Below, in pieces: positions 1-12,353 of a DNA stretch of 64,000 bases. This DNA is from Neoscytalidium dimidiatum. Lineage: Eukaryota; Ascomycota; Dothideomycetes; Botryosphaeriales; Botryosphaeriaceae. Position numbers and translations under genes: made by a program. The notes under the pieces were generated by a model. The model made no database searches and was not told where the DNA came from. It saw nothing but the letters and a program-made list of their open reading frames with translations. The stretch spans positions 2,666,001 to 2,730,000 of the forward strand of contig CM074695.1 in assembly GCA_037367355.1 (NCBI GenBank). The letters are read 5' to 3'. How positions within the stretch are numbered: position 1 is the first letter of the stretch; each line of letters begins with the position of its first letter.

Positions 1-31
1 CCCAAGGGGCCAGCAAACTCAAATCAAGTGC

Positions 32-1975
32 TTATTTCAGAACGCCCTTCTCATCCACAACACCTCCATCGACATCAACATTCTCCACATTCCTCGTCCC
101 CTTCTTATCACCGACATTTGAATTGCCGAACGCCGCACCGCTGCCACCCTGAGCGGCAGCGCTTGAGCGTCTCCTCTCCGTAGCGTGGGCGGCAGCCTCC
201 TCGGTGTCGTTGTAGTCGATGAGCAGCTCGCCGTTCTTGCCGTAGCGGCGCGGCTCCTCGCGAGCGACGCGCACCACGTCAAAGATAGACGTCGTCTTGT
301 GGAAGATGGTATCCATTTCCTCAAGCGAGCGGTATGCCGTCTCCGGGTAGAAGTAATAGGTGACGGGCACGATGAATGCGTTGCTGAAAGACAAAATGTC
401 AGATGGGTGCTTTCTGGAAAGTGATAGGGTTATAGTGAAGGCTTACATAACAGCGAAGATAATGTAGGTCTGGTAGCCGATGGAAGAGAAGGCGACTGGC
501 GTAATCATGACAACCATGAAGTTGAACGCCCAGTTGGCACTCGTGGACAGGGCATTTGCCGGAGCGCGGATGCGGAGGGGCACAATTTCGGCAGGATACC
601 TGAGATTCACGTTAGAAATTTGAGAATGCTTGGTCAAATCCCGAAAACTTACAGCCAAGTCATGCCGAGCCAGCCAATGGCAAAGAATGAGTTGAAGACG
701 AACAGGAACGCAGCAGCCACAATACCAGCACCGGTATTGCGTTCGGCATCGCTCTTGCCCTCGTTCACTGAATTGGCGGCGGCAAGAACAACCATGGACA
801 GGGACATGCCAACGGCACCGAAGAGCATGAGCGAACGGCGGCCAAACTTCTCAATAATGAAGACAGGGACCCAGGAAATGAGGAAGTACTCGGTACCGTT
901 GCAAGCAGCCAGAATACGAGAGATCGTGGGATCCAGACCGACATAGTTCTCGTAGATATTGGCGGCGTAGTAGGTGATCAGATTGATGCCGGAGATCTGT
1001 TGGAACATCTGGTTGACGTAGGCCAGCGCCGTGCGGTGGAAGTGGCGGTTCTTGTCCATAGTGAACAGATCGGCGAAGCTGCCCTGAGCCATCTCAAGGA
1101 CGGTGTCTTTGATGGCGATGAACTCGTTCTGAATGTACTGGTCGTCCTCGGTGGTATCGTTGAGCGCGCAAAGAACTTCCATGGCCTCTTCTTCGCGGCC
1201 CTTGAGAATCAACCAACGCGGCGACTCAGGGAGACCAAGAATGAAGGCAAGGATGACGAGGGCGAAAACGATCTGGAAGGCAATCGGGAAGCGCCAGCTG
1301 ACGGTGTTCGGCTCAAGGTAGGAGAAACCGAAGTCGAGCCAGTAGCTGATGCAAATACCACCAGTGATTAGAGCACCTTCAATCATAACCAATTGGCCAC
1401 GGCGGTGAGACTTGGAGGTTTCCGACTGCCATGTAGGGACGGTCGAGGTGTTCAGACCGTTGCCAACGCCGGTAATGATACGCCCAACGATGAAGTGCGC
1501 AAGGCTGAAGGCAGAGCACTGTAGAGCAGCGCCGACAACCATGATTGCGGAACCGATCCAAATAGTCCATCTCCTACCGAGCATGTTGCCGACCCAGATA
1601 CAGGCCACAGCACCGCAGAAACAACCTGGTGACCCGTCAATTGGTGATCTTTGATTGTGTTGTCCAGGCTCTCCGGCGAAAACTCACCAACATTATATGA
1701 GGCAACCGAAATACCCTGAATTGTAGACCTGTGATCGCGCTCGCCCTGCGTACGGCCGGCATTGACATCGATTTCGGGGAAGGTGTCGAGGAAAGAGGGG
1801 AGGGTCAGCAGCCCTCCCATGACACCCTGGTCATAACCGAACAGCCTTGGGGATTCGTTAGTGCCTTGTCTACTTGTGCAAAGAGTCAACGCGCTGCATA
1901 CAGGAAATCGAGACCGGCGATGACACCGATGGCCACATTGAGCTTCGTGCCTTTCAAGCCGAAGAAGCGCGACAT
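32..1975 (-). CDS. MFS sugar transporter (hexose/STL1-like)
   Basis: Plasma-membrane sugar:proton symporter of the MFS sugar porter family. Five exons join in phase: 1902-1975, 1688-1845, 653-1625, 447-599 and 32-383, giving about 569 aa. The ATG at 1973-1975 opens MSRFFGLKG and is followed by the first membrane segment with the family motif GYDQGVMGG, split by intron 1. Other hallmarks are GNMLGRR after helix 2, the loop motif LPESPRWLI, the sugar-binding helix 7 motif QISGIN, KFGRRSL, and YPAEIVPLRIRA before helix 11. The carboxy end has PETAYRSLEEMD, as in STL1-like and high-affinity glucose transporters of moulds, then a hydrophilic Gly/Ala/Val-rich tail. The substrate cannot be fixed from sequence. 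Only 31 bases lie between the stop and the window edge. Confidence 0.93.
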
Positions 1976-4900
1976 GATGGGCGGCTGGCTGGATGTTCAC
2001 CAGCTGGCACAATCTTATCTTGACTTTTTTTTTTTTCTCCCTTTTCCTTGGCCGGCAAGCTCTGTGAGTGAGCGCTACCTCTGTCCACTCCCGGAGTGAA
2101 ACAAGAACAGAAAAGATTAAACGGCAAGAACGAGGCCGAGGGTCTGGGACTGACAGGCCCGAAAAATCGGGGCATTGGAGTGTTTTATAATGGCGATGGT
2201 CCAGGGCGCAGGCAAGAGTCAAGAGCCGGGTTCTGGGGGCGTCAGCGGTCAGGTCGGGCGAAGGAACCATGCCAAAGCACGCGCCGCTAAGCGTGCAACA
2301 GAGTGGCAGCGCAGTGACGTCGGCATCGATTGGGCGGGTCTCCCCAGTCGCAGCGGCGGCGGGAGTCCAGGCGTGGGAATGGAGAGCGACGATCCTGGGG
2401 TCCCCTCTCCGCAGGGCTCGTCGCGCGGTCCGATTGAGTGCTGGAGAAAGGCGGCCGGGTTGTCCGAGAGAGGAAATCCGGGCGGTGGGAGGGCGGAGGG
2501 AGCGCGCTCTCATGTCCGCTCCAAGCTCAAAGTACGCGCCCGAAAGCCAAGCGCAGCCGTCGCCCGCCACCCCTGCGCCTGCCTCGTGATGCCGCTCCAT
2601 GCCCCGGCGCCGTACCGTCTCTGCCTCCTCCCAGACGCGTGCCGCTGACGGCGCCGCGCTCCCTTCGTCCACTCGCGTTTGTTTTTCTGTTGCGGCTCCA
2701 CGGCCAGCTGCCGTTTCCCCACACACCCGTCTTGCCGAGCCGTCCTCACCTCTCTCACGCATGCACCCAACCTGCATCAACGATGGCAAAAATCGCCTTC
2801 CCGCGCCCGCCTCGCTGATCTTACCTCATCCTTGCCGCGCACCTGTCGCACCCGCGCCCAAGCACCCGGATACAAGAAGAAAATAACAATCATCCTTCTT
2901 TCCTGCTCCGTCGGCGGGATGACTCGCGTCCGAAACGTCCACCCTGACAGCGCGCGTAGAAAAACCGGAAGGACGCTGCCGCTGACCGCCCGCTGTTGTC
3001 CGGAGTTTGCCTAGCGTTGCATCTCGCCCTGTGATGGAGGTCGCGCTGTCTCCACTGTAATCATGAGGCCAAGCCTGGGAAAGCTCCCATCCGCTGCAAC
3101 CAAGGGGCCCTTGGCCGGCGGAAGAAGCTCCACAGTGTCGTGATGTGAAATGCTGAGTGCTGCGTCGGCAACCGGCGCAAACGCCGCGGTGATTTGCGAA
3201 AAATAGCCTGGGGTGGGCCGCGGCCGAAAGCGCAAAGACGCGGAGGTTGGGGGAGAGAGATGGGGGCCCCATGCGCCTAAACCGGGGCTATCGTCGTCAT
3301 AGCCCGCGGCCTTCTTTCTGCCCCGGTTCGCATGAAGCCTCCGCCGGGCACTGTCAACCCGTCCCAGCGCCTGCCGTGCTTTGCAGCAATTGCACAACCG
3401 TTCGACAAATGTGGTATGCTGTAGCGCCCCCAAGCCTCCCGTGCGCTGGGCGACAAGGCTCCCCAGCACGCTTCCTCAGCCACGTGCCGCAAGCTTGTTG
3501 CGACTCCAAGGAAGATGAGACTTCAAGCTTTCCCATCGTGGTACTTCGGCCCCGGCCGAGCAGTTCATCGCCTGCATTCCGGCCACTATATGAGAACTCG
3601 CCCATGCAGATGCTGATCACTCTATGCTACGCTCTTATGGCTGAGTCAATCATCCTTAAAATGCAATCGTAAACCGCAGGCTGAGCCTTAAAGCCTTCAA
3701 GCCTTGAATCGACAGTGGCGAGCAGTAGCTGAACGGCTTGTACCAGTTTGTGGTGTGGAGAGAAAGCTCGCGTGCCGCCAATCAAGCCGCAGCTGTTTTG
3801 AGACATCTCCGATATAGGTGCATATTTGCCTTCAGCTCCTGCGGCGCAGCGTTACAATTCCGACCCTTCATCGTCACCACCCACGAGAACGACGGGAAAA
3901 ATCGCTCTGCTTCACGCCGCCGGCGAATGCTCGCCGCTGTGAGTCCGCGTTGCCCATCCCGAGGACCCTCACGACTCATCTCCGTGGCCCGTTCATGACG
4001 CATCTTGATCCCTCGGATCCCTGCCTGGAAACCCCACGTTAGTCAATCGCTTGCAGCGCCAAATTCGAACAAGTACGCACGCCTATTCCACTCTTTTTTC
4101 CCTTACCGCCCGGCCGTCGGCCGGAGAACATGCGGAGGCGTTCCGTTTGCCGTCTGACCATCCCGTTCCTCTCGCGCTCGCGTCGCAGCCAAAGTGCCCT
4201 AACAAGTAGTCAGCAACGTAAATGCCGCCGCCCTACGGAGGGCCTGAGAGGTAAAAAAAAAAAGACACTGGCCCTTTCCCCTCGGAATGCCCGAAACGGT
4301 ATTACCGATGGGGGTGCAGACGACACGCCGTGAACAGAAAAATCGCAACACGGCCCAGCTCGAGGCCAAAATAACGAGAGGCGCAAGAAAGGCGGCTACT
4401 CCAGGATTGCCGGCCCCTTGGCGCTGGTGTCGGGCGGAACGCCTCCCCATCTCATGTCATTTCGCAGCCCTTGCTGTCGCTGTTGTGGTGTTTGCGAAGG
4501 ATCGGGTGGCTGAATATGTGTCAAGGCAGCTTGCTCTTCTTCAGCGGACAAGACACGGGTAGCGCCCGAGGACGAAGTCGTTTATCGACAACGAGACGGT
4601 GAGCGTTTTCCCCTCGGCATTCCCAAAAATCTGTCGGTTGACGTTGCCCATCACGGGGAAAACTCCCCCTCTCTCCCAAGCGGAACTTTACCAATCACCA
4701 TCACGCAAAACGGACCCAGCGAGCCCCTGGCGAAAGATGTTCTACAAGGAGGAAGGGAGGGGGGAGGGGGGGGACCGGACATGCTTGCGGACGCCACCAG
4801 ACCGGTACCGATGGAGACCTGCGTCGCGTGTCGATTCCGTTGTATCGCTACCCCTCGTATAGGCCCTTCCAGCCACAGCTTCCCCACGGGGGAAGGAAGA

Positions 4901-5614
4901 CATGAAGGCGGAAGCTTTGTTAGCCGGTGCTCATGCAGCGACGCGCTTGCGCGCTCACGTCCCAAATCCCAACCCCTCCTTCAGTCCTTTTTCCGGGCAT
5001 TCCGACGCCCACGCTTCGAGAACGTGCACCGTTTTCTGCATCCGTGGGGCGCTTCCTAATCCTAATTCGAAAATAGGATGCGGACTGATAGGCGGCTGCC
5101 TCTCCCTCGCTCAAGAAGACTTGAATGCTCATTCTACGGCTTGCCGGATTTGTCTCTCCGCCATCGTGTGAATGAATCATCGATAACAACCATCGCACCG
5201 TTGCATTCGTCAGCAGGGTCTTGAGATTCGTCGTGCTTGTTCTCCTAAGAATGTTGGATCTAACATGGCGAGGCTTGACAGTCGCATTGATGATGAACGG
5301 CGAAACAAACACAGCGTGGATCTTCCGCAGAAAACAGCTACTACAGCGTCGTGGCTCTTTTTTAAGCACCTGGTTTGATTACCTCATAGCAGTTTCTTCA
5401 CATTACACGGCAGAGAATAAAAGCTAAACTCTTGCATTCTATGGCAGAGTGAGCTGGCCGAGTATGCCGTTAATTAACAGGGGCCGTTTGAATTTCAAGC
5501 ATGGCTTGCCGTAGGTCCCCGTATCCTGTCACTATACATCCAGTGTCTTTTTGGTTTCACCATTGTCGTAAACGCCGTTCATGTCAATCGATCCACCCCC
5601 CAGTGTCGAGCAGC
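1976..5614. other. Long intergenic region with no supported gene
   Basis: About 3.6 kb between the sugar-transporter start and the end of the zinc-knuckle gene. It is fairly GC-rich, with a pyrimidine/poly-T run at 2026-2037 just upstream of the transporter ATG. Open frames here are short, overlap on several strands, and show no recognisable domain or splice-consistent chain. It probably holds the transporter promoter and 5' leader plus the 3' region of the next gene. No RNA gene was recognised. Confidence 0.5.
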
Positions 5615-7514
5615 TTACCAGTCGCCGCTGACACCGGCCTGCTCGCCGGACTCCCATACACCGCTACCACCGACAGGAGCACCGGAGTGCCAGTTGCCAC
5701 CGCCAGCAGCAGTACCGTTGCTATCGGAGCCGCCGTTATCATAGCCTCCACCATTGTTGAAACCGGCGCCGGCCTCGTTAGCTTTGGGGCACCTCCTGGG
5801 ACCGTGGCCCATCTCCTCGCAGATGGAGCACTTGACACGCGACCAATCCTTAGGCTTGGGGCACTCCCTCGAGAAGTGGCCGACCTCATCGCAGTTACGG
5901 CAGGTGACAGTGGAAGGGTCGCGGGGCTTTTCACACTCCTTTGCCATGTGGCCCTGCTCACCGCAGTTGCGGCAGGTGACGACACGTTCCTTCTCACACT
6001 CAGAAGCCTTGTGACCCTCCTCGCCACAGTTACGGCAAGTCATCTTCGGAGCGTTGGGGCAGTCGCTGGAGAAGTGGCCCACTACATTCTCGGTTAGAAG
6101 GAGCTCGGGAGACAGGACAGCTGGAGAACACTTACTCTCATGGCACTTGCGGCACTCAACGCCCTCGGCAGAACGAGGCTCGGGGCAGTCGCGGGCACTG
6201 TGACCGTGCTGCTTGCAGTTGCGGCAGGCGAAGGGGTTGACGCGCTCCTGCTTGCAGTCGCGAGCACGGTGGCCTAGCTCAGAGCACACCATACACTTCA
6301 CCTCAGGGCGATCTGCGGGCTCTTCACGTTCCTCCTTGCATGCCTTCCGGGTGTGACCGAGTTCTAGAAAAATGTCAATGGGACTAGAGTAAGAGGTCCA
6401 AAGAATACGTACCGCCGCAGTTATCACACTTGGGAATCCTACGGTCCTCAACGAGGCCGGCATCCTCCAGGCGCTGAAGGTTGTCCTCGGGGTCAGAAGG
6501 CCAGCCTTCAACCGCGTTCTTACGCCTAGGCCTGCTGGAGAAGTAGAAGCCCAAGACATACTTGCAGTCGATCTTGCCATCGAAGTTGACGATAGTCATG
6601 ACATCCGAGACTTCCTTCTCGAGTCCGATGAGGAAGATGTTCTTCTTCTCGTCGCGGAGGGTTTTCTCGATCTGGGCTAGATTCACAGGAACGGCATTGA
6701 GCCTGAGAGCCTTGGCATAAGTCTTGAGGGCCACCTTGAAATCATCCAGGTCCTTCTCTTTGTCCGCTTCCATAAGCATGGCCCAGGCCTCCTCGTCAGT
6801 CTTGTCCTCAATGCCCTTGAACTCCAGGGCACGAGGCTCGCTGCACTCCACAATGATGTGACCTTCCTTGAGGCAGTTTTTGCAAACAGTCGGCGGCTTC
6901 TGGGGACACTGCGCAGCCGGGTGACCACTCTCCTTGCAGATGCGGCACTCTCCGGTGAACGGACGCTCGGTCTTCGGGTTGGGGCATTCGGCCTTGTTAT
7001 GACTGACACGGGCATTAGCTAGGCCACAGAAGCGTGGAGAGAGTAAGCCTACCCGACTTCGCCGCAGTTGAAGCACTCGCCAGTCAACTTCCTGGGCTGA
7101 GGGCAGTCACGGGCGAAGTGACCCTCTTCGCCGCAGCTGTAGTGTGTTAGAGCCCGCACATCAGATCGGCGATTCGTAAGTACTTACTTGCGGCAGGCGC
7201 CACCATCGCCGCCTCCAAAGCCCTCGCCTGCACCATAGCCATCGCCACCATCATAACCACCGGCAGAGCCGAAATCGCCGTCACCGTTGGTGGTGCCGTT
7301 GGCAGCATCGCCATCATTCCAGTCATTGGCGAAGCCGTTGGCATCGCCATTGCTCTGCCAACCCTCGCCACCGCCAGCTATTTATTGCATGTTGTGTCAG
7401 CTCAAGGTTCCAAAGTTATGAGAAGTCAGGTAAGGGTGTGCATTGGCACCAGGACTTGGAGTGGGGAGAGGAGTGGAGCGTCCATGACTTACCGTTGGTG
7501 TTGTCCCAGGACAT
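5615..7514 (-). CDS. Zinc-knuckle (CCHC) protein, CnjB-like
   Basis: Probable RNA or single-stranded nucleic-acid binding protein, about 530 aa, of the type annotated as 'zinc knuckle transcription factor CnjB' in Pezizomycotina and related to Gis2/CNBP. The ATG at 7512-7514 opens MSWDNTN and is followed by an intron, a Gly/Asn/Asp-rich low-complexity segment, and then twelve CX2CX4HX4C knuckles. Four lie near the amino end (CRNCGEEGHFARDC, CFNCGEVGHNKAEC, CRICKESGHPAAQC, CKNCLKEGHIIVEC). A helical spacer of about 130 residues follows, then eight more knuckles ending with CSICEEMGHGPRRC. The tail is Gly/Asn-rich. Four introns fall inside knuckles, and each rejoins the CCHC pattern exactly, which supports the splicing. 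The spacer motif TDEEAWAMLMEADKEKDLDD looks conserved in type, but its role is unknown. Confidence 0.88.
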
Positions 7515-8709
7515 GATTGTGAGGCCTATAGCCGAGGACTCCGGTTATGAAGAAGCTGGAGTCAGGTATTCAGTCAGTAGAGGCTGAATAAAACACGATT
7601 GCGTGCCTGCGGGCGACGTGGCAAGAAAAGTGCGATGAGGAGCAGCGCATATGAAAAGTGCGTCCAAGCAAGGACGATCGAGCGCACCGCGCTCCATTGT
7701 AAGTCGAGTGGCGTCCGGTCGCAAGATCTGAGGCAAGGCGTATGGAATCGCGAAGTGGAAGATATGTCCATGCGCAATGAAGCGCTATCAGGCTGGGTTG
7801 TGCTTACCGAGGAGAAATGCAAGAATTGTTCGTCGGTGGACCGTCAGTCTGCTGCAGAAGACCGCGATGAGCGCGGCTGCGATCGGGCGAATGTCTTGCA
7901 GAAGGTGGGTGGTGTCGCGGTGTTGAAGCGGCGAGGCGTTGGGGGAAATATATGGGCAACGATCCCTACGGCACGGTGCGACTGCCAAAACAGGCATGCG
8001 CACATTACAGGCAAACGTAGCGACCACTAATGCGCCTCCACAGGGACAGCGAAGAGGGAAACAGCTCTCAAAACCTCTTGTTAGGGTCCGAGACACGTGC
8101 TCGCAACATGGGAGTGCTGCCAGACAGCTGCGCTAATTTCTCCGACTTCCAATTTGGGCATCTCTCGGCGTAATATGTTCCTTTGCCTGTAGACTGGGTT
8201 GTTTTCTTTTAGCTTAAATTCTATGGCATCTTCACACTGACAGACCTTGCGGCGAGGGAAATGAAGTTTTAAGGTCAAGAGTTTATGCCTGTTGCAGATA
8301 GGCCGGAAGCTGATTTCCAAGCACCTGCAATTAACATACTGGAGTTTATGCCTCTTTATTGCTAATCTACTTCCACAATAAGCCTCTCTACTAGATAAAC
8401 ATGTTCTCTTGGTCGTATGATAGCTTCCACGACGCACATACTCCCAAGTGCGGACGAACCCTGGCTGACACGTCATCTCTATATGGATGTGGGTGGAAAA
8501 TATCTGATATGGCCACCAAATGAAGTGCCGGTTTCGCATGCTTCTATCCGACTACAAATTAGATAGTGTTTGTCACACCAACTTTGCTACTTTAAATATA
8601 TCAACCGAGTAACGAGAGCCAGAACGAAGAGACTTATCGCACACTGTACCGTGCCGTTTCTGTGATACCCACCACCTCCGCGCCTCCGCTCTAGAACGTA
8701 ACACTCGAC
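7515..8709. other. Intergenic region, tail-to-head
   Basis: About 1.2 kb holding the promoter side of the CnjB-like gene and the 3' flank of the P450 gene, both on the minus strand. Open frames at 7599-8539 overlap on both strands and have no recognisable domain. The sequence becomes AT-rich from about 8150 to 8600. No gene is supported. Confidence 0.45.
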
Positions 8710-10504
8710 TCAGTTGACAATGACCCTGATACCCCTTGAGTCTAGTCTTGCGCTAGGATTAAAGAAGTCATGCTTTACGTCTGCGTCGCTTCGATCCGTT
8801 TGATACAGCTCCATGTCGAACCTCCCACCAAATACCGCTGCCAAGGTCAAGGGAATCTCCGCCTTGGCCAGATTCATCCCCAAACAAGCTCGACTTCCCT
8901 TGCTGAAATTGACTAGGTACTTCTCCAATCTCTGAGCACCAGGCTCGAGCCACCGCTCCGGTCGAAACACTTTCGGCTCCGGGAAGAGCCTCTCATTCTC
9001 ATGGATAATAACCGAGGTCATGGACACAGGTGTGCCAGCTGGGATGAGCCACTGTTTGTAAACAAGCGGCGAGTCCGGAGAGACCCTTGTGAGGCGCGAA
9101 GTAACACCATAGGATATCCGGAAGCCCTCGTTGATGACTGCTTTCAGGTACGGTAGTTGTTCCAACTGACGTAGGGGTGGAAGCTCTGCCCGATTCGGCA
9201 TCAAAGTTTCAAGCTCTCGCTTCAATCTCTTAAGTATGGGTGGATTGGCCAGAAGATGGTATGATGTCACTGCGAGGAAATGCGCTGTAGTTATTGAACC
9301 AGCAGCAACAACCGTCTGTCCTTCATCGGCAAGTCGTTCGAGCTCCTTCTCAGATTCGGGAAGGCTACTACGCAGCAGCTCATGGAAGATAGTTGGCTGC
9401 TTCGTACTAGTCTGAATCTCAGTCCTTTTTCCCTCCATGATCGGCAGGATTTGCTCCTTTAGACTCTTTTCCGATTAGTCAGCAAATGAATGAGCGCACA
9501 ACCCACAGCTAACAGAGCAGCTTGAGACATGAATGAAGGAGGAAAGCCAAATACCTCCTGGAACTCAATCTGAGCTGCTGTATTCGGATCGATCTTCTTG
9601 GCCAACCAATCGGGAGTTTTCATCATCAATGGCAGAACGAACGGAAACTGTTTGTTCAGCAAACTGAATTCGGATATGTTCATAGTCAGCTCCACCCATT
9701 CCGGCGCGAAATTAGGTTTAAACATCATGTCAGTGCTCTTCGCAAAGCTGTACTCCGTAATTATGTCAGTTGTCAATGCAGAAAATGCTACATCGAGAAC
9801 GATCGGCTCTTTCGACTTCTTGAAGTCCTCAAAACGGTTGCAGAGAGTGGAGACGGCCTTTCGGATCAGGGACTCCAGATTGTACACGGACTGTTTGGAA
9901 AAGAACGAGTTCAGCGGCGCCCGCCGCGCGCGATGGTGCTCGTGCGACACAGTAGCAATCATGCTCCCGGGGTTGCCGAACATAGCAGCTGACCATGGAA
10001 ACTTCTCGGTTCTCCTTCCATAGCCGCTGTATATTTCATCATAAAAGTCTGGGTCATCAACGTGGATTTCCCACGGGTTGATTCGGATTATCGGTCCTAG
10101 CTGTTGTCAGGGCACGTATCATCCAAAAAGAGCGGGGTAATGAGGGGACCGTGAGGAGAAAGAAGGAAGAAATCGGGGGGGGAGGAGATTCACGGAGGAG
10201 TGCACTCGAATGACGGTAAACGGCCGGAAAGCTTGGTAGCGGAAAGATCAGGGAGTGAAGCGGGGAGTGACGTACCGTATTCCTTGTGTAATTCTTGAAT
10301 TTTGAAAGTAAATCGTCCGCGAAGGACAACGTCAAAGTAGAATTCGTACCACAGAGTGAGAGCGGCCAGCTTTGGGCCAGGGAACTTGGCCAACGGGCTA
10401 AAATACAAACGATAGACACCACCCGCGATAATGTATAACGCCAGAAGCCCGACCCCTGCTCCTAGAAGCTGGGCAGATGCCAGGTCTTGTGTGACCAAAA
10501 CCAT
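8710..10504 (-). CDS. Cytochrome P450 monooxygenase, trichodiene oxygenase-like
   Basis: Membrane-anchored haem monooxygenase of about 508 aa. Three exons join in phase: 10276-10504, 9555-10096 and 8710-9465. The ATG at 10502-10504 precedes an amino-terminal membrane anchor (LLGAGVGLLALYIIAGGVY) and the proline hinge FSPLAKFPGPKLAA. The mid region has YGPIIRINPWEIHVDDPDFY, characteristic of the fungal CYP58/CYP65-like clade named after trichodiene oxygenases. The I-helix oxygen motif appears as AAGSITT, the K-helix ExxR as EGFR, the PERF-type motif as FRPERW, and the haem loop as FSKGSRACLG, with the ligand Cys codon at 8884-8886. All essential residues are present, so it should be active. 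No biosynthetic partner enzyme lies beside it, so its substrate is unknown. Confidence 0.93.
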
Positions 10505-12353
10505 AGTTGGCGTGGAGTTTTCTTCGTGTCAACGCGGGGGAATGACTGACGGGTGAATGCGGAGAGTTGACTGAGGGGGTGGCAGGTTCAATAAGTAGAC
10601 ACTGCATTGTAACAAAGCTCCCGCCAATATGCACAGCGACGGCTTGAACGGCCCCCAAAAGGAGCGTGCAGGACGTACAGCATGATACTGCAGATAGCCG
10701 TTATCAATGGGGGTGTGCAGCTAGAGTTAAGACAGATTCGGTAACGAGGCCGATGCAAGAGCAGGTGGAATCACTCAGCCGCGGGGGTGCGGGGCGGAAG
10801 TGCGGGACGGCTGTAGCTACAATACCTCATCCCTGCAGCAGTCCCACCACCTTCTCGCGTCTTAGCACGACAGAACGCAGCCTCTTGGAAGCCGAGCAGA
10901 TGATGATGGAGCTAATATTCAGGAACTGTTTTCTAACCTCCCCTTTGAGGCACGGTGGCTGTGATGCTTCAGCCATAATACAAGGACTTATATGCTCACC
11001 CAATGCCTTTTCAGCTCTTCCATTCTGTTCGAGCTACGATCAACCGCCAATATAGCCAGGAGGTTCTTGCTTGTCAAACTGTCTACCAAGACTACGGGCA
11101 TATGATGTATGTATAGCACTATTTTGGGATATTAAGAACGGCTACTGGAAACTTTAGCTTTGGTTGAAATCGAAAAAGATATGCTCGAGTATTATTCGTA
11201 GAAACCACTTTGCGCATAGTCAGCTTTAGATGAATCCCGATCGGAGGCGGCCACTATGAATGATGCACATCTTATCAATCGATGATGTACCTGCTGAGCA
11301 CCCTCGGTATGCATTAATAGTCCATCGCCTCAAAAGAATGTACCGAGGAGCAAAATATGATGATTGATGACTCAGAGACAGCCCGCACGCGTGGCAATAG
11401 ATCTCACGCAGCGAACTCACACCTATCCTCATCGTCGATGGGATTTCAATGAAGCTCCTGTATATTTTTGATTAATATGATTGGCAGTTACCTGGCGAGG
11501 GCTTGTCTCATCCTCACAAACTAGGCTTTGGGTAATTCTCCGTTGTAACGCTGGTAAGGACTTAAAGGTATCAGATCTATCAAACTCTTGGCCACATCCT
11601 GCCCCGGCCATTCAATTCACACCGGAATTAGAGGGAAAGATAAGTCTGGTGGTATATTGCTAGTCGGGGACTTGGACGAAAGTCGGGCATTTTCGTCGCT
11701 CGGAGACTTTCGCGACGTGGATCAAGCGCCGAATCGTCACATCCCGTATATCAATGCGGGGTTCCCGAGATTCCTCGCGCGCAGAGCCTTGTTTCGCGTT
11801 CAGTGCGTCACACGTGGGCCTGTTTCATGCAGGGTAGAGGGGCCCCGGTGGCTGAGGGCAGCCTCCGGCTCCTGGCGGGCAGCTCAATCGCCGAGAGGAA
11901 CCCAAGGCGCCGAAAGCGGTGCAGAATTCTCAGCACGAGAGCAGCACGGTGATGGCGACGGCGCGGCGGCACCCGGGTCTGAGGGTTGTCCCGTGAAGGT
12001 CCTGTACAATACGCAGGAGGAACTGATCGGTGGGGGTGACCGGTGCTCTCGACAGCCACGCGCGGCGTCGCGCGTCGTCGCGCGTCCGCCGTCTCAGCGC
12101 TCCCGTCCGCCAGTTGCTCAGGCTGTTGCGCTCCGCCGCGGAAATTCTGGGCCCGCTGGAGGAGAGTCTGTCGCGTCGGAGATCCAAGCGTCGGCTTAGC
12201 GGTCCGGGAGTTGGTAGAATTTCGAAAACACATAGAAATTGACTCATCTGGAAACCACAGTTGGGGCCAGAGAGGACACTCCGTCAGTCGTTCAACACGC
12301 GCTGTAAGTATATTTGTGAACCTAAAAGTCCCGCCATCGGGAAGCCAGTCGTC
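10505..12353. other. Intergenic region between P450 and C1-THF synthase genes
   Basis: About 1.85 kb between two divergently transcribed genes, so it carries both promoters. The stretch 10900-11500 is AT-richer. From 11800 to 12250 it is GC-rich, with overlapping frames on both strands that show no domain. A donor-like GTAAGT at 12304 just before the first ATG may mark a 5' UTR intron of the downstream gene. No coding gene is supported. Confidence 0.45.

Noticed and set aside
1452..2789. 445-codon open frame across the 5' end of the sugar transporter
   Set aside because: Only its segment 1688-1845 is a real exon. The rest reads through introns and the promoter.
8710..10504. Secondary-metabolite cluster around the P450
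   Set aside because: Its neighbours are a zinc-knuckle protein and a folate enzyme. No synthase, terpene cyclase, transferase or cluster regulator is present in the window.
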